A DNA stretch of 31,068 bases from JANNSW01 sp031431235 (GTDB lineage Bacteria > Pseudomonadota > Alphaproteobacteria > Rhizobiales > Hyphomicrobiaceae): assembly GCA_031431235.1 (NCBI GenBank), contig JANPDA010000049.1:1-31068 (forward strand). The letters run 5' to 3'. Shown piece by piece: positions 1-8,364 of this stretch. Under the pieces are notes generated by a model. It was given only the letters and a program-made list of their open reading frames with translations, did no database searches and was not told where the DNA came from. Each line of letters starts with the position of its first letter. The first letter of the stretch is position 1. Position numbers and translations under genes: made by a program.

Positions 1-543
1 ATGATCCAGCTCCTCGCCTGGGTGCTCGCCTGCATCATCGGCTCGCTGTTGGGCTCGCTCGCCTCCGTCGCGCACGGGGGCTATGAGGTCGCGGGGCACC
101 CGGTCGCCGTCACCTGGTTGCGCGATCACCTGACCTTCACGCTCGATGTCGGTGTGCTCGCACTTGCTCAGGCGCTCGTCCTCAAATGGCGGTTTCCGCA
201 CGTGACGGCGGCGATCTACGTGGTCGCGGCGGTTTTCTTCTCGATCGGCTATGGGTTGTTTTATCCGGCTCTGCTTTCGCTCGTATCGCCCCCGCTCGCC
301 GGCGCCGGACTGCTCGCCGCCATGGCCTTGCCCAGCGGTCTGCTCGCCGCCCTCGAATGGATCGCCTTGCGGGACGTCGCGACGGGCATCTGGCGTTGGG
401 TCGGGGCCTGTCTGCTCGGCGCGGTGCTGGCGAGCGTCGCTGCCTCTGTCGCCACCGATGAATTGGTGTTCCACGGACTCTATGGGCTCGTCTTCGGCCT
501 CGTCAGTTTGGCGGGCTTAGCCGGCCTGTCGGCCAAGGAGTAG
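1..543 (+). CDS. Small multi-pass membrane protein of unknown function
   Basis: A 180-residue hydrophobic protein. The ATG is the first base of the window, so an upstream start cannot be excluded and no ribosome binding site can be seen. About six membrane segments are visible, near residues 5-25, 47-63, 68-90, 98-122, 128-150 and 156-177, with short loops between them. I recognise no family. It lacks the conserved Gly/Arg pattern of CrcB/Fluc fluoride channels, which would otherwise be a tempting guess next to a fluoroacetate-dehalogenase-like gene. Its stop lies 5 bp before the next ATG, and the SD of that gene (AAGGAG, 535-540) sits inside its last codons, so the two are probably cotranscribed. 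Confident as a coding region; function unknown. Confidence 0.75.
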   Translation: MIQLLAWVLACIIGSLLGSLASVAHGGYEVAGHPVAVTWLRDHLTFTLDVGVLALAQALVLKWRFPHVTAAIYVVAAVFFSIGYGLFYPALLSLVSPPLAGAGLLAAMALPSGLLAALEWIALRDVATGIWRWVGACLLGAVLASVAASVATDELVFHGLYGLVFGLVSLAGLAGLSAKE

Positions 544-548
544 ACCGT

Positions 549-1460
549 ATGACCACCACCTCCGACCTTTTCCCTGGCTTTGCCGCTCGCCGCGTTGCGG
601 TGCCGGGTGCCGAGATCTTCGCCCGCATCGGCGGCTCGGGACCGCCGCTGCTCCTGCTGCACGGCTATCCCCAGACCCACCATTGCTGGCACCGGGTCGC
701 CGGTCGCCTCGCCGAGCGCCATACTGTCGTCGCTGCCGATCTGCGCGGCTATGGAGCGAGCTCCATTCCAGAGCCCGATCCAGAGCATCTTACTTATTCC
801 AAGCGGCGGATGGCCGCCGACATGGTTGCCGTCATGGCGACGCTCGGACATGAGCGTTTCGCTGTCGCCGGCCACGATCGCGGCGGGCGCGTCGCCTATC
901 GGCTGGCACTCGACCAACCGGCACGCGTCTCGCGCCTCATCGTCCTCGACATCGTCATGACCGCGCAGGTCTGGCGCAGCATGGATCGGGGCTCCGCGAT
1001 CAAGTCCTACCACTGGCCGTTCCTCGCCCAGCCCCATCCGCTGCCGGAGACGCTGATCTCGTCCAATCCGGCCTTCTATGCGGATTGGACGCTCGCGAGT
1101 TGGACCCTCGCCAGGGATCTTTCGGTCTTCGATCCGGCGGTGCTCGCCCAGTATCGCGCGCTGATCGCCGATCCGGCCCGGGTGCGCGCCATCTGCGAGG
1201 ACTACCGCGCGGGCGCCGGCATCGACCGCGAGCTCGACGAGGCCGACCTGGCTGCCGGCCGACGCATCGATTGCCCGCTGCTTGCGCTGTGGGGCACGGA
1301 CTATGTCGGGCGGGGTGCCTCGGGTCCGCTCGACCTCTGGCGCGAGATCGCGGATGATGTGACGGGCGTGGCGGTCGAGGCGGGGCATTTCCTCGCCGAG
1401 GAGGCGCCCGAGCCGGTGCTCGCTGCCATGCTGAAATTTCTCGCGCGAGGGGACACATGA
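549..1460 (+). CDS. Alpha/beta hydrolase, haloacetate (fluoroacetate) dehalogenase type
   Basis: A 303-residue alpha/beta hydrolase. Haloacetate dehalogenases hydrolyse haloacetates to glycolate through an ester on an Asp nucleophile. The Rhodopseudomonas palustris RPA1163 residues known to me all occur here at the same numbers: nucleophile D110 and carboxylate-binding R111 and R114 (HDRGGRVAYR), acid D134, halide-pocket H155, W156 and Y219, and general base H280 (EAGHF). The oxyanion segment LLLHGYPQ is at 35-42. Length matches the family. Start supported by AAGGAG 8 nt upstream. The gene follows a membrane protein by 5 bp and overlaps the next gene by 4 bp (ATGA), indicating an operon. The halide-pocket trio favours true dehalogenase activity, possibly defluorination, over a generic epoxide hydrolase; substrate preference is inferred. 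Confidence 0.9.
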   Translation: MTTTSDLFPGFAARRVAVPGAEIFARIGGSGPPLLLLHGYPQTHHCWHRVAGRLAERHTVVAADLRGYGASSIPEPDPEHLTYSKRRMAADMVAVMATLGHERFAVAGHDRGGRVAYRLALDQPARVSRLIVLDIVMTAQVWRSMDRGSAIKSYHWPFLAQPHPLPETLISSNPAFYADWTLASWTLARDLSVFDPAVLAQYRALIADPARVRAICEDYRAGAGIDRELDEADLAAGRRIDCPLLALWGTDYVGRGASGPLDLWREIADDVTGVAVEAGHFLAEEAPEPVLAAMLKFLARGDT

Positions 1461-2299
1461 GTCGTGCTGTCGCAAAACGGCCCTCGATTGCGCTGGCGCT
1501 GGGCGGCGGCGCGGCGCGTGGTCTGGCCCACATTCCCCTGCTCGAAGCGCTGGACGAGCTGGGCGTGCGGCCACTCGCCATTGCCGGCACGTCGATCGGA
1601 TCCATCATCGGTGTCGCCTACGCGGCCGGCATGACGGGGCGCGAGATGCGAAAGTACGCGAGTACGCTGTTCTCCAATCGCACCGAGTTGCTGAAACGGA
1701 TCGCCTCGCGCTGGCCAGGCTCGATCGCAAGCCTCTGGAACCCGCTGACCCCTGCGATGATCAATGGCGAGACGTTGATCGAGATCCTGCTGCCGGACGC
1801 GGTGCCGCCGACCTTCGAGGAGCTGAAGATCCCATTCAAGGTGGTAGCGACCGATCTCTACGGGCGGTGTCAGGTGGTGATCGAGCGCGGGCCGCTGCTG
1901 CAGGCGGTGGCGGCGAGCGCGTCGGTTCCTGCGATGCTGAAGCCGGTGCAGATCGGCGGCCGGGTGCTGGTGGATGGCGGTTGCATCAACCCGACGCCGT
2001 TCGACGTGGTGCGTGGGCTTGCGGATCTGACGGTCGCTTTCGATCTGACCAGCGAGACCCCGGTCGAGGCCGAAGGCATCCCCAGCTCGCTCGACGCAGT
2101 GATGGCATCTGCCCAGATCATGTTTTCCACGATCGTGCGCGAAAAGCTCAAGCACGATGCGCCCGACATCCTGGTCCGGCCAGAGGTGGGCAAATTTCGC
2201 GCGCTCAACTTCTTCAAGGTCGAGGAGATCATGGCGGCCGCCGAGCCGACCAAGGAGGAGCTGAAACGCAAGCTCGAGGCGGCATTCGCGCGGGCGTGA
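1457..2299 (+). CDS. Patatin-like phospholipase family protein
   Basis: A 280-residue patatin-domain serine acyl hydrolase, expected to cleave phospholipids or other acyl esters. Visible motifs are the Gly-rich oxyanion loop GGGAARG (16-22), the nucleophile elbow GTSIG with Ser46, and the dyad Asp in DGG (Asp173). No signal peptide or membrane segment is seen, so a cytoplasmic or peripheral location is likely. This is the compact bacterial RssA/YlbK-like size with no extra domains. Its ATG overlaps the stop of the dehalogenase-like gene (ATGA at 1457-1460), and GAGGGG lies just upstream inside that gene, so translation is probably coupled. It ends 19 bp from a convergent gene. Family is confident; the physiological lipid substrate is not. 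Confidence 0.9.
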   Translation: MSRAVAKRPSIALALGGGAARGLAHIPLLEALDELGVRPLAIAGTSIGSIIGVAYAAGMTGREMRKYASTLFSNRTELLKRIASRWPGSIASLWNPLTPAMINGETLIEILLPDAVPPTFEELKIPFKVVATDLYGRCQVVIERGPLLQAVAASASVPAMLKPVQIGGRVLVDGGCINPTPFDVVRGLADLTVAFDLTSETPVEAEGIPSSLDAVMASAQIMFSTIVREKLKHDAPDILVRPEVGKFRALNFFKVEEIMAAAEPTKEELKRKLEAAFARA

Positions 2300-2318
2300 C
2301 GGCAACCGGTCGCCGCGG

Positions 2319-3422
2319 CTACTCCTTGGCGAGCGCCCGGTAGGTCGAGCTTCCGAGCCACGTCGGATCAATCTCGATGCCCCAGCCCGGCGTATCAGGC
2401 ACCGTTACGTGCCCGGCATCGACCCGGTAGGGATCGCCGAGGAACAGGCCTTCCTGCCAGGGATAGTAGTCGGGACCCTCGATCGAGAGCTCCAGATACT
2501 GACCTGCATTGGGGATCGCCTTCAGGAAATGCATGGTGCACATGGTGACCATGGAGAGGTTGGCAGCATGGGGCGTGCACGGTAAGCCGGCCTTGGCAGC
2601 CATCGCGGCGACCTGAAGCGTGCGCGTAAGTCCGCCCATGTACATGATGTCGGGCTGCACGATGTCGACGGCGCGCATGCCGATCATGGACTTCCAGCTC
2701 TGCATCTCGCAGTCCTGCTCGCCGCCGGTGACGTCGATCGCGAGCGCGTCGGCAACCTCCTTCGTCTGCTCGAGCTCCCAATAGGGACAAGGCTCCTCGT
2801 AGTGGGTCACGCCTTCGGATTCGAGCATGCGGCCGACCTCGATCGCGCGCCTGGGCGAATAGCAGGAGTTGGCATCGACCATGGTGACAATGCCGGTTCC
2901 GAGCGCCTTGCAGACTGTCGGTACGACCGCTTCCGTCCGTCCCGGCCACTCGTCGCGATCGCGTCCGACCTCGGCGCCGACGCGGAGCTTGAAGGCGTCG
3001 AAGCCCAGCCGGTCGCGCAGCGCGACGAAGCGCTTGGCCTCGTCCTCGGGCGTGATGTCGCGCTTCATGGAGGAGGCGTAGGCGCGCAGCTTGCCGGGTT
3101 TGCCTCCAATCAATGAGACGACGGGCTTGCCGGCAAGCTTGCCCTTCAAGTCCCAGAGCGCGGTATCGAGCCCGGTCATGGCGCGACGCAAATAGGAGCC
3201 TGGATACTTGTGCTCGCGCTCGAAAATGGCCTCGAGCAGGTCGGCGAATTCGAGCGCATCGGCGCCGAGCGCATAGGGTGCGATCTGGCGGTGGAACACC
3301 TCGATCGTGATGTCGGCATTGTAGGTCGAGACTTGCCCCCAACCTTGTGCGCCGGTATCAGTCGTCACCCGGACGAAGCCGACGAAACGGTCGTGGAAAG
3401 TCTCGAGCCTGGCGATCTTCAT
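2319..3422 (-). CDS. Mandelate racemase/muconate lactonizing enzyme family protein (enolase superfamily)
   Basis: A 367-residue enolase-superfamily enzyme. The N-terminal capping domain (about 1-115) precedes a TIM barrel. Mg2+ ligands are D183 (VDANS), E209 (YEEP) and E235 (GGEQD). Catalytic candidates are K145 in FKLR on strand 2 and the D258/H285 dyad (QPDIMYMGG, TPHAANL), which places it in the mandelate-racemase subgroup, mostly acid-sugar dehydratases. The strand-2 motif is K-x-R rather than K-x-K. Such enzymes abstract the alpha proton of a carboxylate, and the product is usually a 2-keto-3-deoxy acid; the substrate here cannot be read from sequence. GGAGG lies 9 nt before the ATG. It is the last gene of a minus-strand run after xseA and the DUF2093 gene, and its neighbours give no pathway hint. 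Confidence 0.9.
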   Translation of the reverse strand: MKIARLETFHDRFVGFVRVTTDTGAQGWGQVSTYNADITIEVFHRQIAPYALGADALEFADLLEAIFEREHKYPGSYLRRAMTGLDTALWDLKGKLAGKPVVSLIGGKPGKLRAYASSMKRDITPEDEAKRFVALRDRLGFDAFKLRVGAEVGRDRDEWPGRTEAVVPTVCKALGTGIVTMVDANSCYSPRRAIEVGRMLESEGVTHYEEPCPYWELEQTKEVADALAIDVTGGEQDCEMQSWKSMIGMRAVDIVQPDIMYMGGLTRTLQVAAMAAKAGLPCTPHAANLSMVTMCTMHFLKAIPNAGQYLELSIEGPDYYPWQEGLFLGDPYRVDAGHVTVPDTPGWGIEIDPTWLGSSTYRALAKE

Positions 3423-3504
3423 TGGGGCGGGCCTCCAGTTTCCAATTGCGGCATGGGCGGCGTCCGCATGCCCGCCTGGCGTCGTGAGCCTCGCAGCTGC
3501 GCGA

Positions 3505-3783
3505 TCAATCGGCGTGAGCCCTTATCGCCAGCTTGCCTTCACGCGCGGCGCGGCGCAGCTCCAGATAGCGGCGCGTGGCGATCTCCGCCGAGGCATAGGC
3601 CTCCTGCCGGCGGACATTCCAGTACTTCAGATCCGACAGCGCGATCGGCTGGCTGGTGACAGCGCAGCGTACGAAGTCGCCTGACGATTGGACCTGGAAC
3701 TCGCCGTCCATGAAGCGGACCTTGGCCTCGCCTCTGAGGCCCAAAAACTTCTCGATCCGATTCATGGTGTTGTGCAGCGGCAT
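3505..3783 (-). CDS. DUF2093 domain-containing protein
   Basis: A small protein of 92 residues from the ATG at 3783, or 86 from the in-frame ATG at 3765 (MNRIEKFLG), which is the better match to how I remember the family starting. Neither start has a clear SD. The core around MDGEFQV, RCAVTSQPI and LKYWNVRRQEAY is the DUF2093 pattern, found in alphaproteobacteria and commonly next to xseA, as here: xseA ends 35 bp upstream on the same strand. A single Cys lies in RCAV; there is no membrane segment or signal peptide. Function is unknown. The arrangement suggests cotranscription with xseA, which is not proof of a role in DNA repair. Confidence 0.85.
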   Translation of the reverse strand: MPLHNTMNRIEKFLGLRGEAKVRFMDGEFQVQSSGDFVRCAVTSQPIALSDLKYWNVRRQEAYASAEIATRRYLELRRAAREGKLAIRAHAD

Positions 3784-3818
3784 GTTGCTTCGGCGGGATG
3801 TTGGGGGGACACTATCGG

Positions 3819-5441
3819 CTAGAACAGGCTGCCTTGTCCACCAGTTCCGCCCTTCGCGGTGGGCCGCCGGATTTGACCGGGCAGCGGCTCGGGCGCGGCG
3901 GCCGGGGGGCCTTCCGATCTCGCCCGCACATGGCCGTCGGCAAGCTCGATGTCGAGCCGCTCGCCAGGCCCGACCGCGACGGCCGAACGCACCATCGCGC
4001 CGGCCTCGCTGCGCAGGATGGCAAAGCCGCGCTTGAGCACGCTCTGATAGCTGAGCGATCCGAGCATCTGGCCTTGAGCCAGCAGCAACCGGCGGCGGCC
4101 TTCGATCAGCCCGCCGATCGCGCCCTCGAGGCGCCCCGACAGCTCGGCGGCCCGCTTGCGACCCCGGCGCACCTCCATCAGCAGCGCCTGCGGCTGCAGG
4201 CGTACCGATGTGCGGTCGAGACGGGCACGGCGCGCCTCGGCGACCCGGCGCAGACCCTGGCGCGAGAACCGGGCGAGCGTGTCGAGCCGATCGCGTGCGC
4301 GCGCAATCCGGATGCCGATGAGGCGCGGTTGCAGTCGGGCGGAGGTTCGCGTGAAGCGGTTGGCGTGGGCTTGCGTGTTGGCATAGAGCGCCCTCGGCAA
4401 CCGGGCGCTCGTCGCGTCGAGCCGCTGGCGGGGCAAGGCGACGAGGTCGTGCAGGCTCGGCAGCGCGCGCGCAAGCCCGCTGAGCCGGCCGCGATCCGCT
4501 TCGACGCCGCGACGGATCGCCTGCCGCAGCCGGGTGCCATGGTCGAGCACACGCTCGATCAGCTCCGAGCGCTTCGGCACGGCCCATTCGGCGGCCTTGG
4601 TCGGGGTTGGGGCGCGAGCATCAGCAGCGAGGTCGATCAGCGTCCAGTCGGTCTCGTGGCCGACGGCCGAGATCAGCGGGATGCGGCTATCGGCCGCCGC
4701 GCGGACCACGATCTCCTCGTTGAAGCCCCAGAGGTCCTCGAGACTGCCCCCGCCACGCGCGACGATCAGCAGATCGGGGCGGGGGATCACGCCGTCTTGG
4801 GGCAGCGCGTTGAAACCACGGATCGCGGCCGCGACCTCGGCGGCCGAGGTCTCGCCCTGCACCCGCACGGGCCACACCAGCACACGGGTCGGGTAGCGCT
4901 CGTTGAAGCCGTGCAGCATATCGCGGATCACTGCGCCGGTCGGCGAGGTGATGATGCCGACGACGCGCGGCAGGAAGGGGAGCTTCTTCTTGCGCTCGTC
5001 CGCGAACAGGCCCTCGGCGGCGAGCTTGCGCTTGCGCTCTTCCAGCAGCGCCATCAATGCGCCCGCGCCCGCCGGCTCCAGGCTCTCGATCACGATCTGG
5101 TACTTGGACGAGCCCGGATAGGTCGTGACCTTGCCGGTGACGATCACCTCGAGCCCCTCCTCGGGCTTGAAGCGCAGGGCGTTGAAGATGCCCTTCCAGA
5201 CGACGGCGTCGATCTTGGCCTTCTCGTCCTTCAGCGTGAAATAGCAGTGGCCGGAGGAATGCGGGCCGCGATAGCCCGAGATCTCAGCCCGCAGCCGCAC
5301 ATGGCCGAAGGCGTCCTCGATCGTCCCCTTGATCGCGAAGGCGAGCTCGGAGACGGTGAGCTCGCGCACATTGCGGACGGGTTTCTGGGTAGCAGCAGGG
5401 GAGGCCACGAATCGCTTCCTTTCGAGGGCGTGAGCCGTCAT
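3819..5441 (-). CDS. xseA: Exodeoxyribonuclease VII large subunit
   Basis: A 540-residue large subunit of exonuclease VII, which with several XseB subunits degrades single-stranded DNA in both directions into oligonucleotides. The N-terminal OB-fold (VRNVRELTVSELAFAIK onward) contains the diagnostic GHCYFTLKD and WKGIF segments. The catalytic core contains GIITSPTGAVIRDM, LLIVARGGGSLEDLW, FNEEIVVRA and SAVGHETDWTL. A long basic, helix-rich region follows and carries the usual SYQSVLKRGFAILR near the C-terminus. Start choice: ATG at 5441 has GGAGA about 14 nt upstream; an in-frame ATG at 5462 would add seven residues (MEIPSAT). No xseB is in the window, so the small subunit is encoded elsewhere. 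A DUF2093 gene follows after 35 bp. Confidence 0.96.
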   Translation of the reverse strand: MTAHALERKRFVASPAATQKPVRNVRELTVSELAFAIKGTIEDAFGHVRLRAEISGYRGPHSSGHCYFTLKDEKAKIDAVVWKGIFNALRFKPEEGLEVIVTGKVTTYPGSSKYQIVIESLEPAGAGALMALLEERKRKLAAEGLFADERKKKLPFLPRVVGIITSPTGAVIRDMLHGFNERYPTRVLVWPVRVQGETSAAEVAAAIRGFNALPQDGVIPRPDLLIVARGGGSLEDLWGFNEEIVVRAAADSRIPLISAVGHETDWTLIDLAADARAPTPTKAAEWAVPKRSELIERVLDHGTRLRQAIRRGVEADRGRLSGLARALPSLHDLVALPRQRLDATSARLPRALYANTQAHANRFTRTSARLQPRLIGIRIARARDRLDTLARFSRQGLRRVAEARRARLDRTSVRLQPQALLMEVRRGRKRAAELSGRLEGAIGGLIEGRRRLLLAQGQMLGSLSYQSVLKRGFAILRSEAGAMVRSAVAVGPGERLDIELADGHVRARSEGPPAAAPEPLPGQIRRPTAKGGTGGQGSLF

Positions 5442-5515
5442 AGTAGCGCTTGGAATCTCCATTTGGGGAGTGCTGGCGAGACGACTCCCCAGCTCTCTCG
5501 AGCTGTAGGCGGACG

Positions 5516-5884
5516 ATGGGTGTGCAGTTCGATACGCTCGATTATGTGAAGACCTTGACGGACGCGGGCGTGGAGACCGCGCACGCCGAGGCGATGGCGC
5601 GCGCCCAGGTGAAGATCCTCGGCGACCTCGTGACGAGCGAGCTGGCGACGAAATCCGACCTGAAAGTGCTGAAAGCCGAGATCCTGTCGGAAATCAGCGG
5701 CTTGCGCGCCGAGACGAAATCTGAGTTCGACGGCCTGCGCGCCGAGCTGAAATCCGAAATGGCGGTTTTGACCTCCAGTCTCCAGGGTGAGTTCCGTACG
5801 GAGCTGCGTAGCCTGAAGTACGGAGCTGCGATAGCTGCGTTTGCCGTGAGCCTAGTCGTTGTGCTGATACGGCTCATCGGCTGA
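5516..5884 (+). CDS. Small coiled-coil, C-terminally anchored membrane protein (DUF1640/CCDC90-like)
   Basis: A 122-residue protein. Residues 1-45 (TLTDAGVETAHAEAMARA) resemble the head of DUF1640 proteins. Residues 47-101 are five consecutive 11-residue units (SDLKVLKAEIL, SEISGLRAETK, SEFDGLRAELK, SEMAVLTSSLQ, GEFRTELRSLK), which predict a long hendecad coiled coil. One hydrophobic segment follows at 103-121. The layout resembles CCDC90/MCUR1-type proteins, which are tail-anchored with the coiled coil in the cytoplasm. The ATG at 5516 is preceded by a weak GGCGGA; an upstream in-frame ATG at 5450 would run back into the divergent xseA start region and is less likely. Function in bacteria is unknown. 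It is transcribed away from xseA. Confidence 0.8.
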   Translation: MGVQFDTLDYVKTLTDAGVETAHAEAMARAQVKILGDLVTSELATKSDLKVLKAEILSEISGLRAETKSEFDGLRAELKSEMAVLTSSLQGEFRTELRSLKYGAAIAAFAVSLVVVLIRLIG

Positions 5885-5893
5885 CGGGACTGG

Positions 5894-7186
5894 CTATGCT
5901 GGCGCCACTGCCTCCACACCGCACCACTCGGCGATGAACAGCGCGATCACCTCGGTGGTGCGCTCGAGCGAAGCGAGGTCGACGCGCTCGTCGAAGCCGT
6001 GGTAGTTCTGCGCGATGCAGCCATAGTTGAGCGCCGGGATCTGGTCGAACAGGGCATAGACCCGCGCGTCCAGATAGGCGGTCGCCAGGTGCGTCGCGAG
6101 CGGCTTCTCCATCACGATTTGATGGGCCCGCGCGAGCGTCGCCTCCGCCTCCGAGCCTTGCTTCAGCACATAGCCGTCGGCGTGGAACCCGTTCCAGGTG
6201 ATCCGCGGTGGATTGTTGGCCAGAAAATTGTCGCTGCGCGCGAAGCGGGCGATTTCGGTCTCGATCTCGGCGGCTGCGGCCTTCGCAGACGACCCTGGCA
6301 ATAGCGCGATCCGGCAGCCGATGCGGCACCACGCCGGCACCGAGGAGGCCCAGTCGCCGCCCTGGATCCGCCCGATGTTGAGGTTGAGCGGATGCCCATG
6401 CCCGCCGAACAGCGGATCGCTCTCGGCCGCCTCGTTCCAGCGTGCTTCGAGCCCGCGCAAGGCCCCGACCACGCGATAGGCCGCGTCGATCGCGTTGGCC
6501 CCGGTGCCCATATAGGCGACATGCACCGGGTGCCCGCGCACCTCGACCTCGAACCAGAGCACGCCCACATTGGCCCGCGTGAGCGCCTCGGCGCCCGGCT
6601 CCGGGATCAGCGCGGCGTCCGCCTTGTAGCCACGCAGATGCGTCATCAACGCGCCGTTGCCGGTCGATTCCTCTTCCACCACCGATTGCAGATAGACCGT
6701 CGCCGCCGGCTGCAGCCCGGCCCGGCGCAGCGCATCGAGCGCGAATACGGCCGAGGAGACTCCCGCCTTCATGTCGCCAGCGCCGCGACCGTACATCCAG
6801 CCGTCCTTGACCACCGGCTCGAAGGGGGGCGTCGCCCACATGTCGAGCGGCCCGGCCGGCACCACGTCCACATGCCCCTGCAAGATCAGCGAGCGGCCGG
6901 TCTCCTTGCGCGGCCGGTGGATGCCCACGACGATCGGCGCGGCCGAATGCTCGGCCGAGATGCGCGATCCGCCCGGATGGCGGGAGATGGCGTCGTGATC
7001 CATGCCGAACACGTCGACGGCAAGACCGCGCGCGCGCATGGCCCGCGCCATGTAGTCCTGCACGGTGTGCTCGTTGCCCCGCGTCGAGGGGAAGCCAACG
7101 AGATCGGCGAGGAAGGCGGTCTGAGCGGCGAACCCTTCGCGGACGGCACTGCGGATCGTGTCGCGGGTCTTGGTTTCGAGCGCCAT
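5894..7186 (-). CDS. M20 family metallo-deacylase/peptidase (ArgE/DapE-like)
   Basis: A 430-residue di-zinc hydrolase of the M20 clan, which removes acyl or amino-acid groups from small amides in the cytoplasm. Metal and catalytic residues are H105 and D107 (GHVDVVP), bridging D138 (GRGAGDMKAG), the E171/E172 pair (VVEEEST), and a C-terminal His in YHGFDERVD. The central dimerisation insert includes the RGHPVHVAYMGTGANAID segment; its first His sits where M20 enzymes place a His in the partner active site. Start supported by GAGG 8 nt before the ATG at 7186. It lies 76 bp downstream of the TIGR00266 gene on the same strand. Substrate cannot be assigned; N-acyl amino acids or a deformylation-type step are plausible. 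Confidence 0.93.
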   Translation of the reverse strand: MALETKTRDTIRSAVREGFAAQTAFLADLVGFPSTRGNEHTVQDYMARAMRARGLAVDVFGMDHDAISRHPGGSRISAEHSAAPIVVGIHRPRKETGRSLILQGHVDVVPAGPLDMWATPPFEPVVKDGWMYGRGAGDMKAGVSSAVFALDALRRAGLQPAATVYLQSVVEEESTGNGALMTHLRGYKADAALIPEPGAEALTRANVGVLWFEVEVRGHPVHVAYMGTGANAIDAAYRVVGALRGLEARWNEAAESDPLFGGHGHPLNLNIGRIQGGDWASSVPAWCRIGCRIALLPGSSAKAAAAEIETEIARFARSDNFLANNPPRITWNGFHADGYVLKQGSEAEATLARAHQIVMEKPLATHLATAYLDARVYALFDQIPALNYGCIAQNYHGFDERVDLASLERTTEVIALFIAEWCGVEAVAPA

Positions 7187-7262
7187 AGGCCGATCCTCGG
7201 GATTGCGGGTGTTGGGGGAGCCTATGGCCTGGTGCTCAGCTCCGCCAGCCCCGTTTGCTCCT

Positions 7263-8090
7263 TCAGCTGTTGTCGCCGTCCAGCATATCCCCGAGCGGCC
7301 CCAGCAGCGAGCCCTGGTCGACACTACGCCCCATCGGTCCGACTGCGGCCATCATTCGGCCAGCGAGGCGCGAGAACGGCAGGCTCTGGATCCAGATCTT
7401 GCCCGGACCCGTCAGGCGGGCAAAAAAGATGCCCTCGCCGCCGAAAATCATCGACTTGATATTGCCCGCCCGCTCGATGTCGAAATCGACCGTCGGCATG
7501 ATCGCGACGACGCAGCCGGTGTCCACATGCAGCACTTCGCCCGGTTTCAACTCGCGCTCGACGATCGTGCCGCCCGCATGCACGAACACCCAGCCGTCGC
7601 CCTCGAGCTTCTGCATGATGAAGCCCTCGCCGCCGAACAGGCCGGTCATGATCTTCTGCTGGAACTGGATGCCGATCGAGACGCCCTTGGCGGCGGCGAG
7701 GAACGAGTCCTTCTGGCAGATCAGCTTGCCGCCGAGCTGGCTGAGCTGCATGGCGAGGATATGTCCCGGATAGGGGGCAGCGAACGCGACGCGCGCCTTG
7801 CCGGTGCCGTCGTGGGTGTAGACGGTCGTGAACAGGCTTTCGCCGGTCAGCAGCCGCTTGCCCGCGCCCACGAGCTTGCCGAAGAATCCGCCGGTCTGCT
7901 GGCCGTGCGAGCCGTCGCCGAACACCGTGCTCATGGAGATCTTGGCGTCCTTGAACATCATCGAGCCGGCTTCCGCGACCGCGCTCTCGCCCGGGTCGAG
8001 CTCGATCTCGACGAACTGCATCTCCGAGCCCTTGATCTCGAAATCGATGTCGTCGGCCCTGCCGGTGCTGGTGTGGCGCTGGGACTGCAC
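7263..8090 (-). CDS. TIGR00266/AIM24 family protein
   Basis: A protein of about 275 residues matching TIGR00266 (AIM24-like double-stranded beta-helix). Visible family pieces are DDIDFEIKGSEMQFVEIELDP, AEAGSMMFKDAKI, GESLFTTVYTHDG, GGEGFIMQKLEG and the Gly-rich GGEGIFFARLTGPG. Molecular function is unknown; yeast Aim24 is mitochondrial. No ATG lies near the expected start just before DDIDFE. I use the GTG at 8090. A CTG at 8117 has the best SD (AGGAGA 6 nt upstream) and would give 284 residues; the in-frame ATG at 8198 adds a low-complexity Arg-rich head unlike the family. The M20 gene follows on the same strand, and the molybdenum hydroxylase gene is divergent. Confidence 0.85.
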   Translation of the reverse strand: MQSQRHTSTGRADDIDFEIKGSEMQFVEIELDPGESAVAEAGSMMFKDAKISMSTVFGDGSHGQQTGGFFGKLVGAGKRLLTGESLFTTVYTHDGTGKARVAFAAPYPGHILAMQLSQLGGKLICQKDSFLAAAKGVSIGIQFQQKIMTGLFGGEGFIMQKLEGDGWVFVHAGGTIVERELKPGEVLHVDTGCVVAIMPTVDFDIERAGNIKSMIFGGEGIFFARLTGPGKIWIQSLPFSRLAGRMMAAVGPMGRSVDQGSLLGPLGDMLDGDNS

Positions 8091-8364
8091 GCTCGGTACG
8101 GAGCCGAAAATGGCCAGGGGTCGTCTCCTAGGTCTGGCGAATCGGGTGGACGCGTCGTGTGGACGAGAAATGCTACGCTCGGAAGTCTTCGCTGCCACGC
8201 CGAGCGATCGACCGCAACAGGGCTGGACGGGTGGTTGCCCTGCCGGTGGACGTCAGCCTAGGCTGATCCGGTCATGAGAGCGATGGAGCAGGAAGGCGGA
8301 TGGGCAGGGAATCCGATGAGCTCGGCCAGGCAAGGCCCGAGCCACCTGTCGGTGGAGGGTTCTG

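Noticed and set aside
1..543. CrcB/Fluc fluoride channel next to the dehalogenase gene
   Set aside because: It is longer than CrcB and lacks its conserved motifs; proximity alone is not enough.
3798..5549. Long plus-strand reading frame of 583 codons
   Set aside because: It is antisense to xseA, has Arg/Ala/Gly-rich composition and no family features; a shadow of GC-rich coding DNA.
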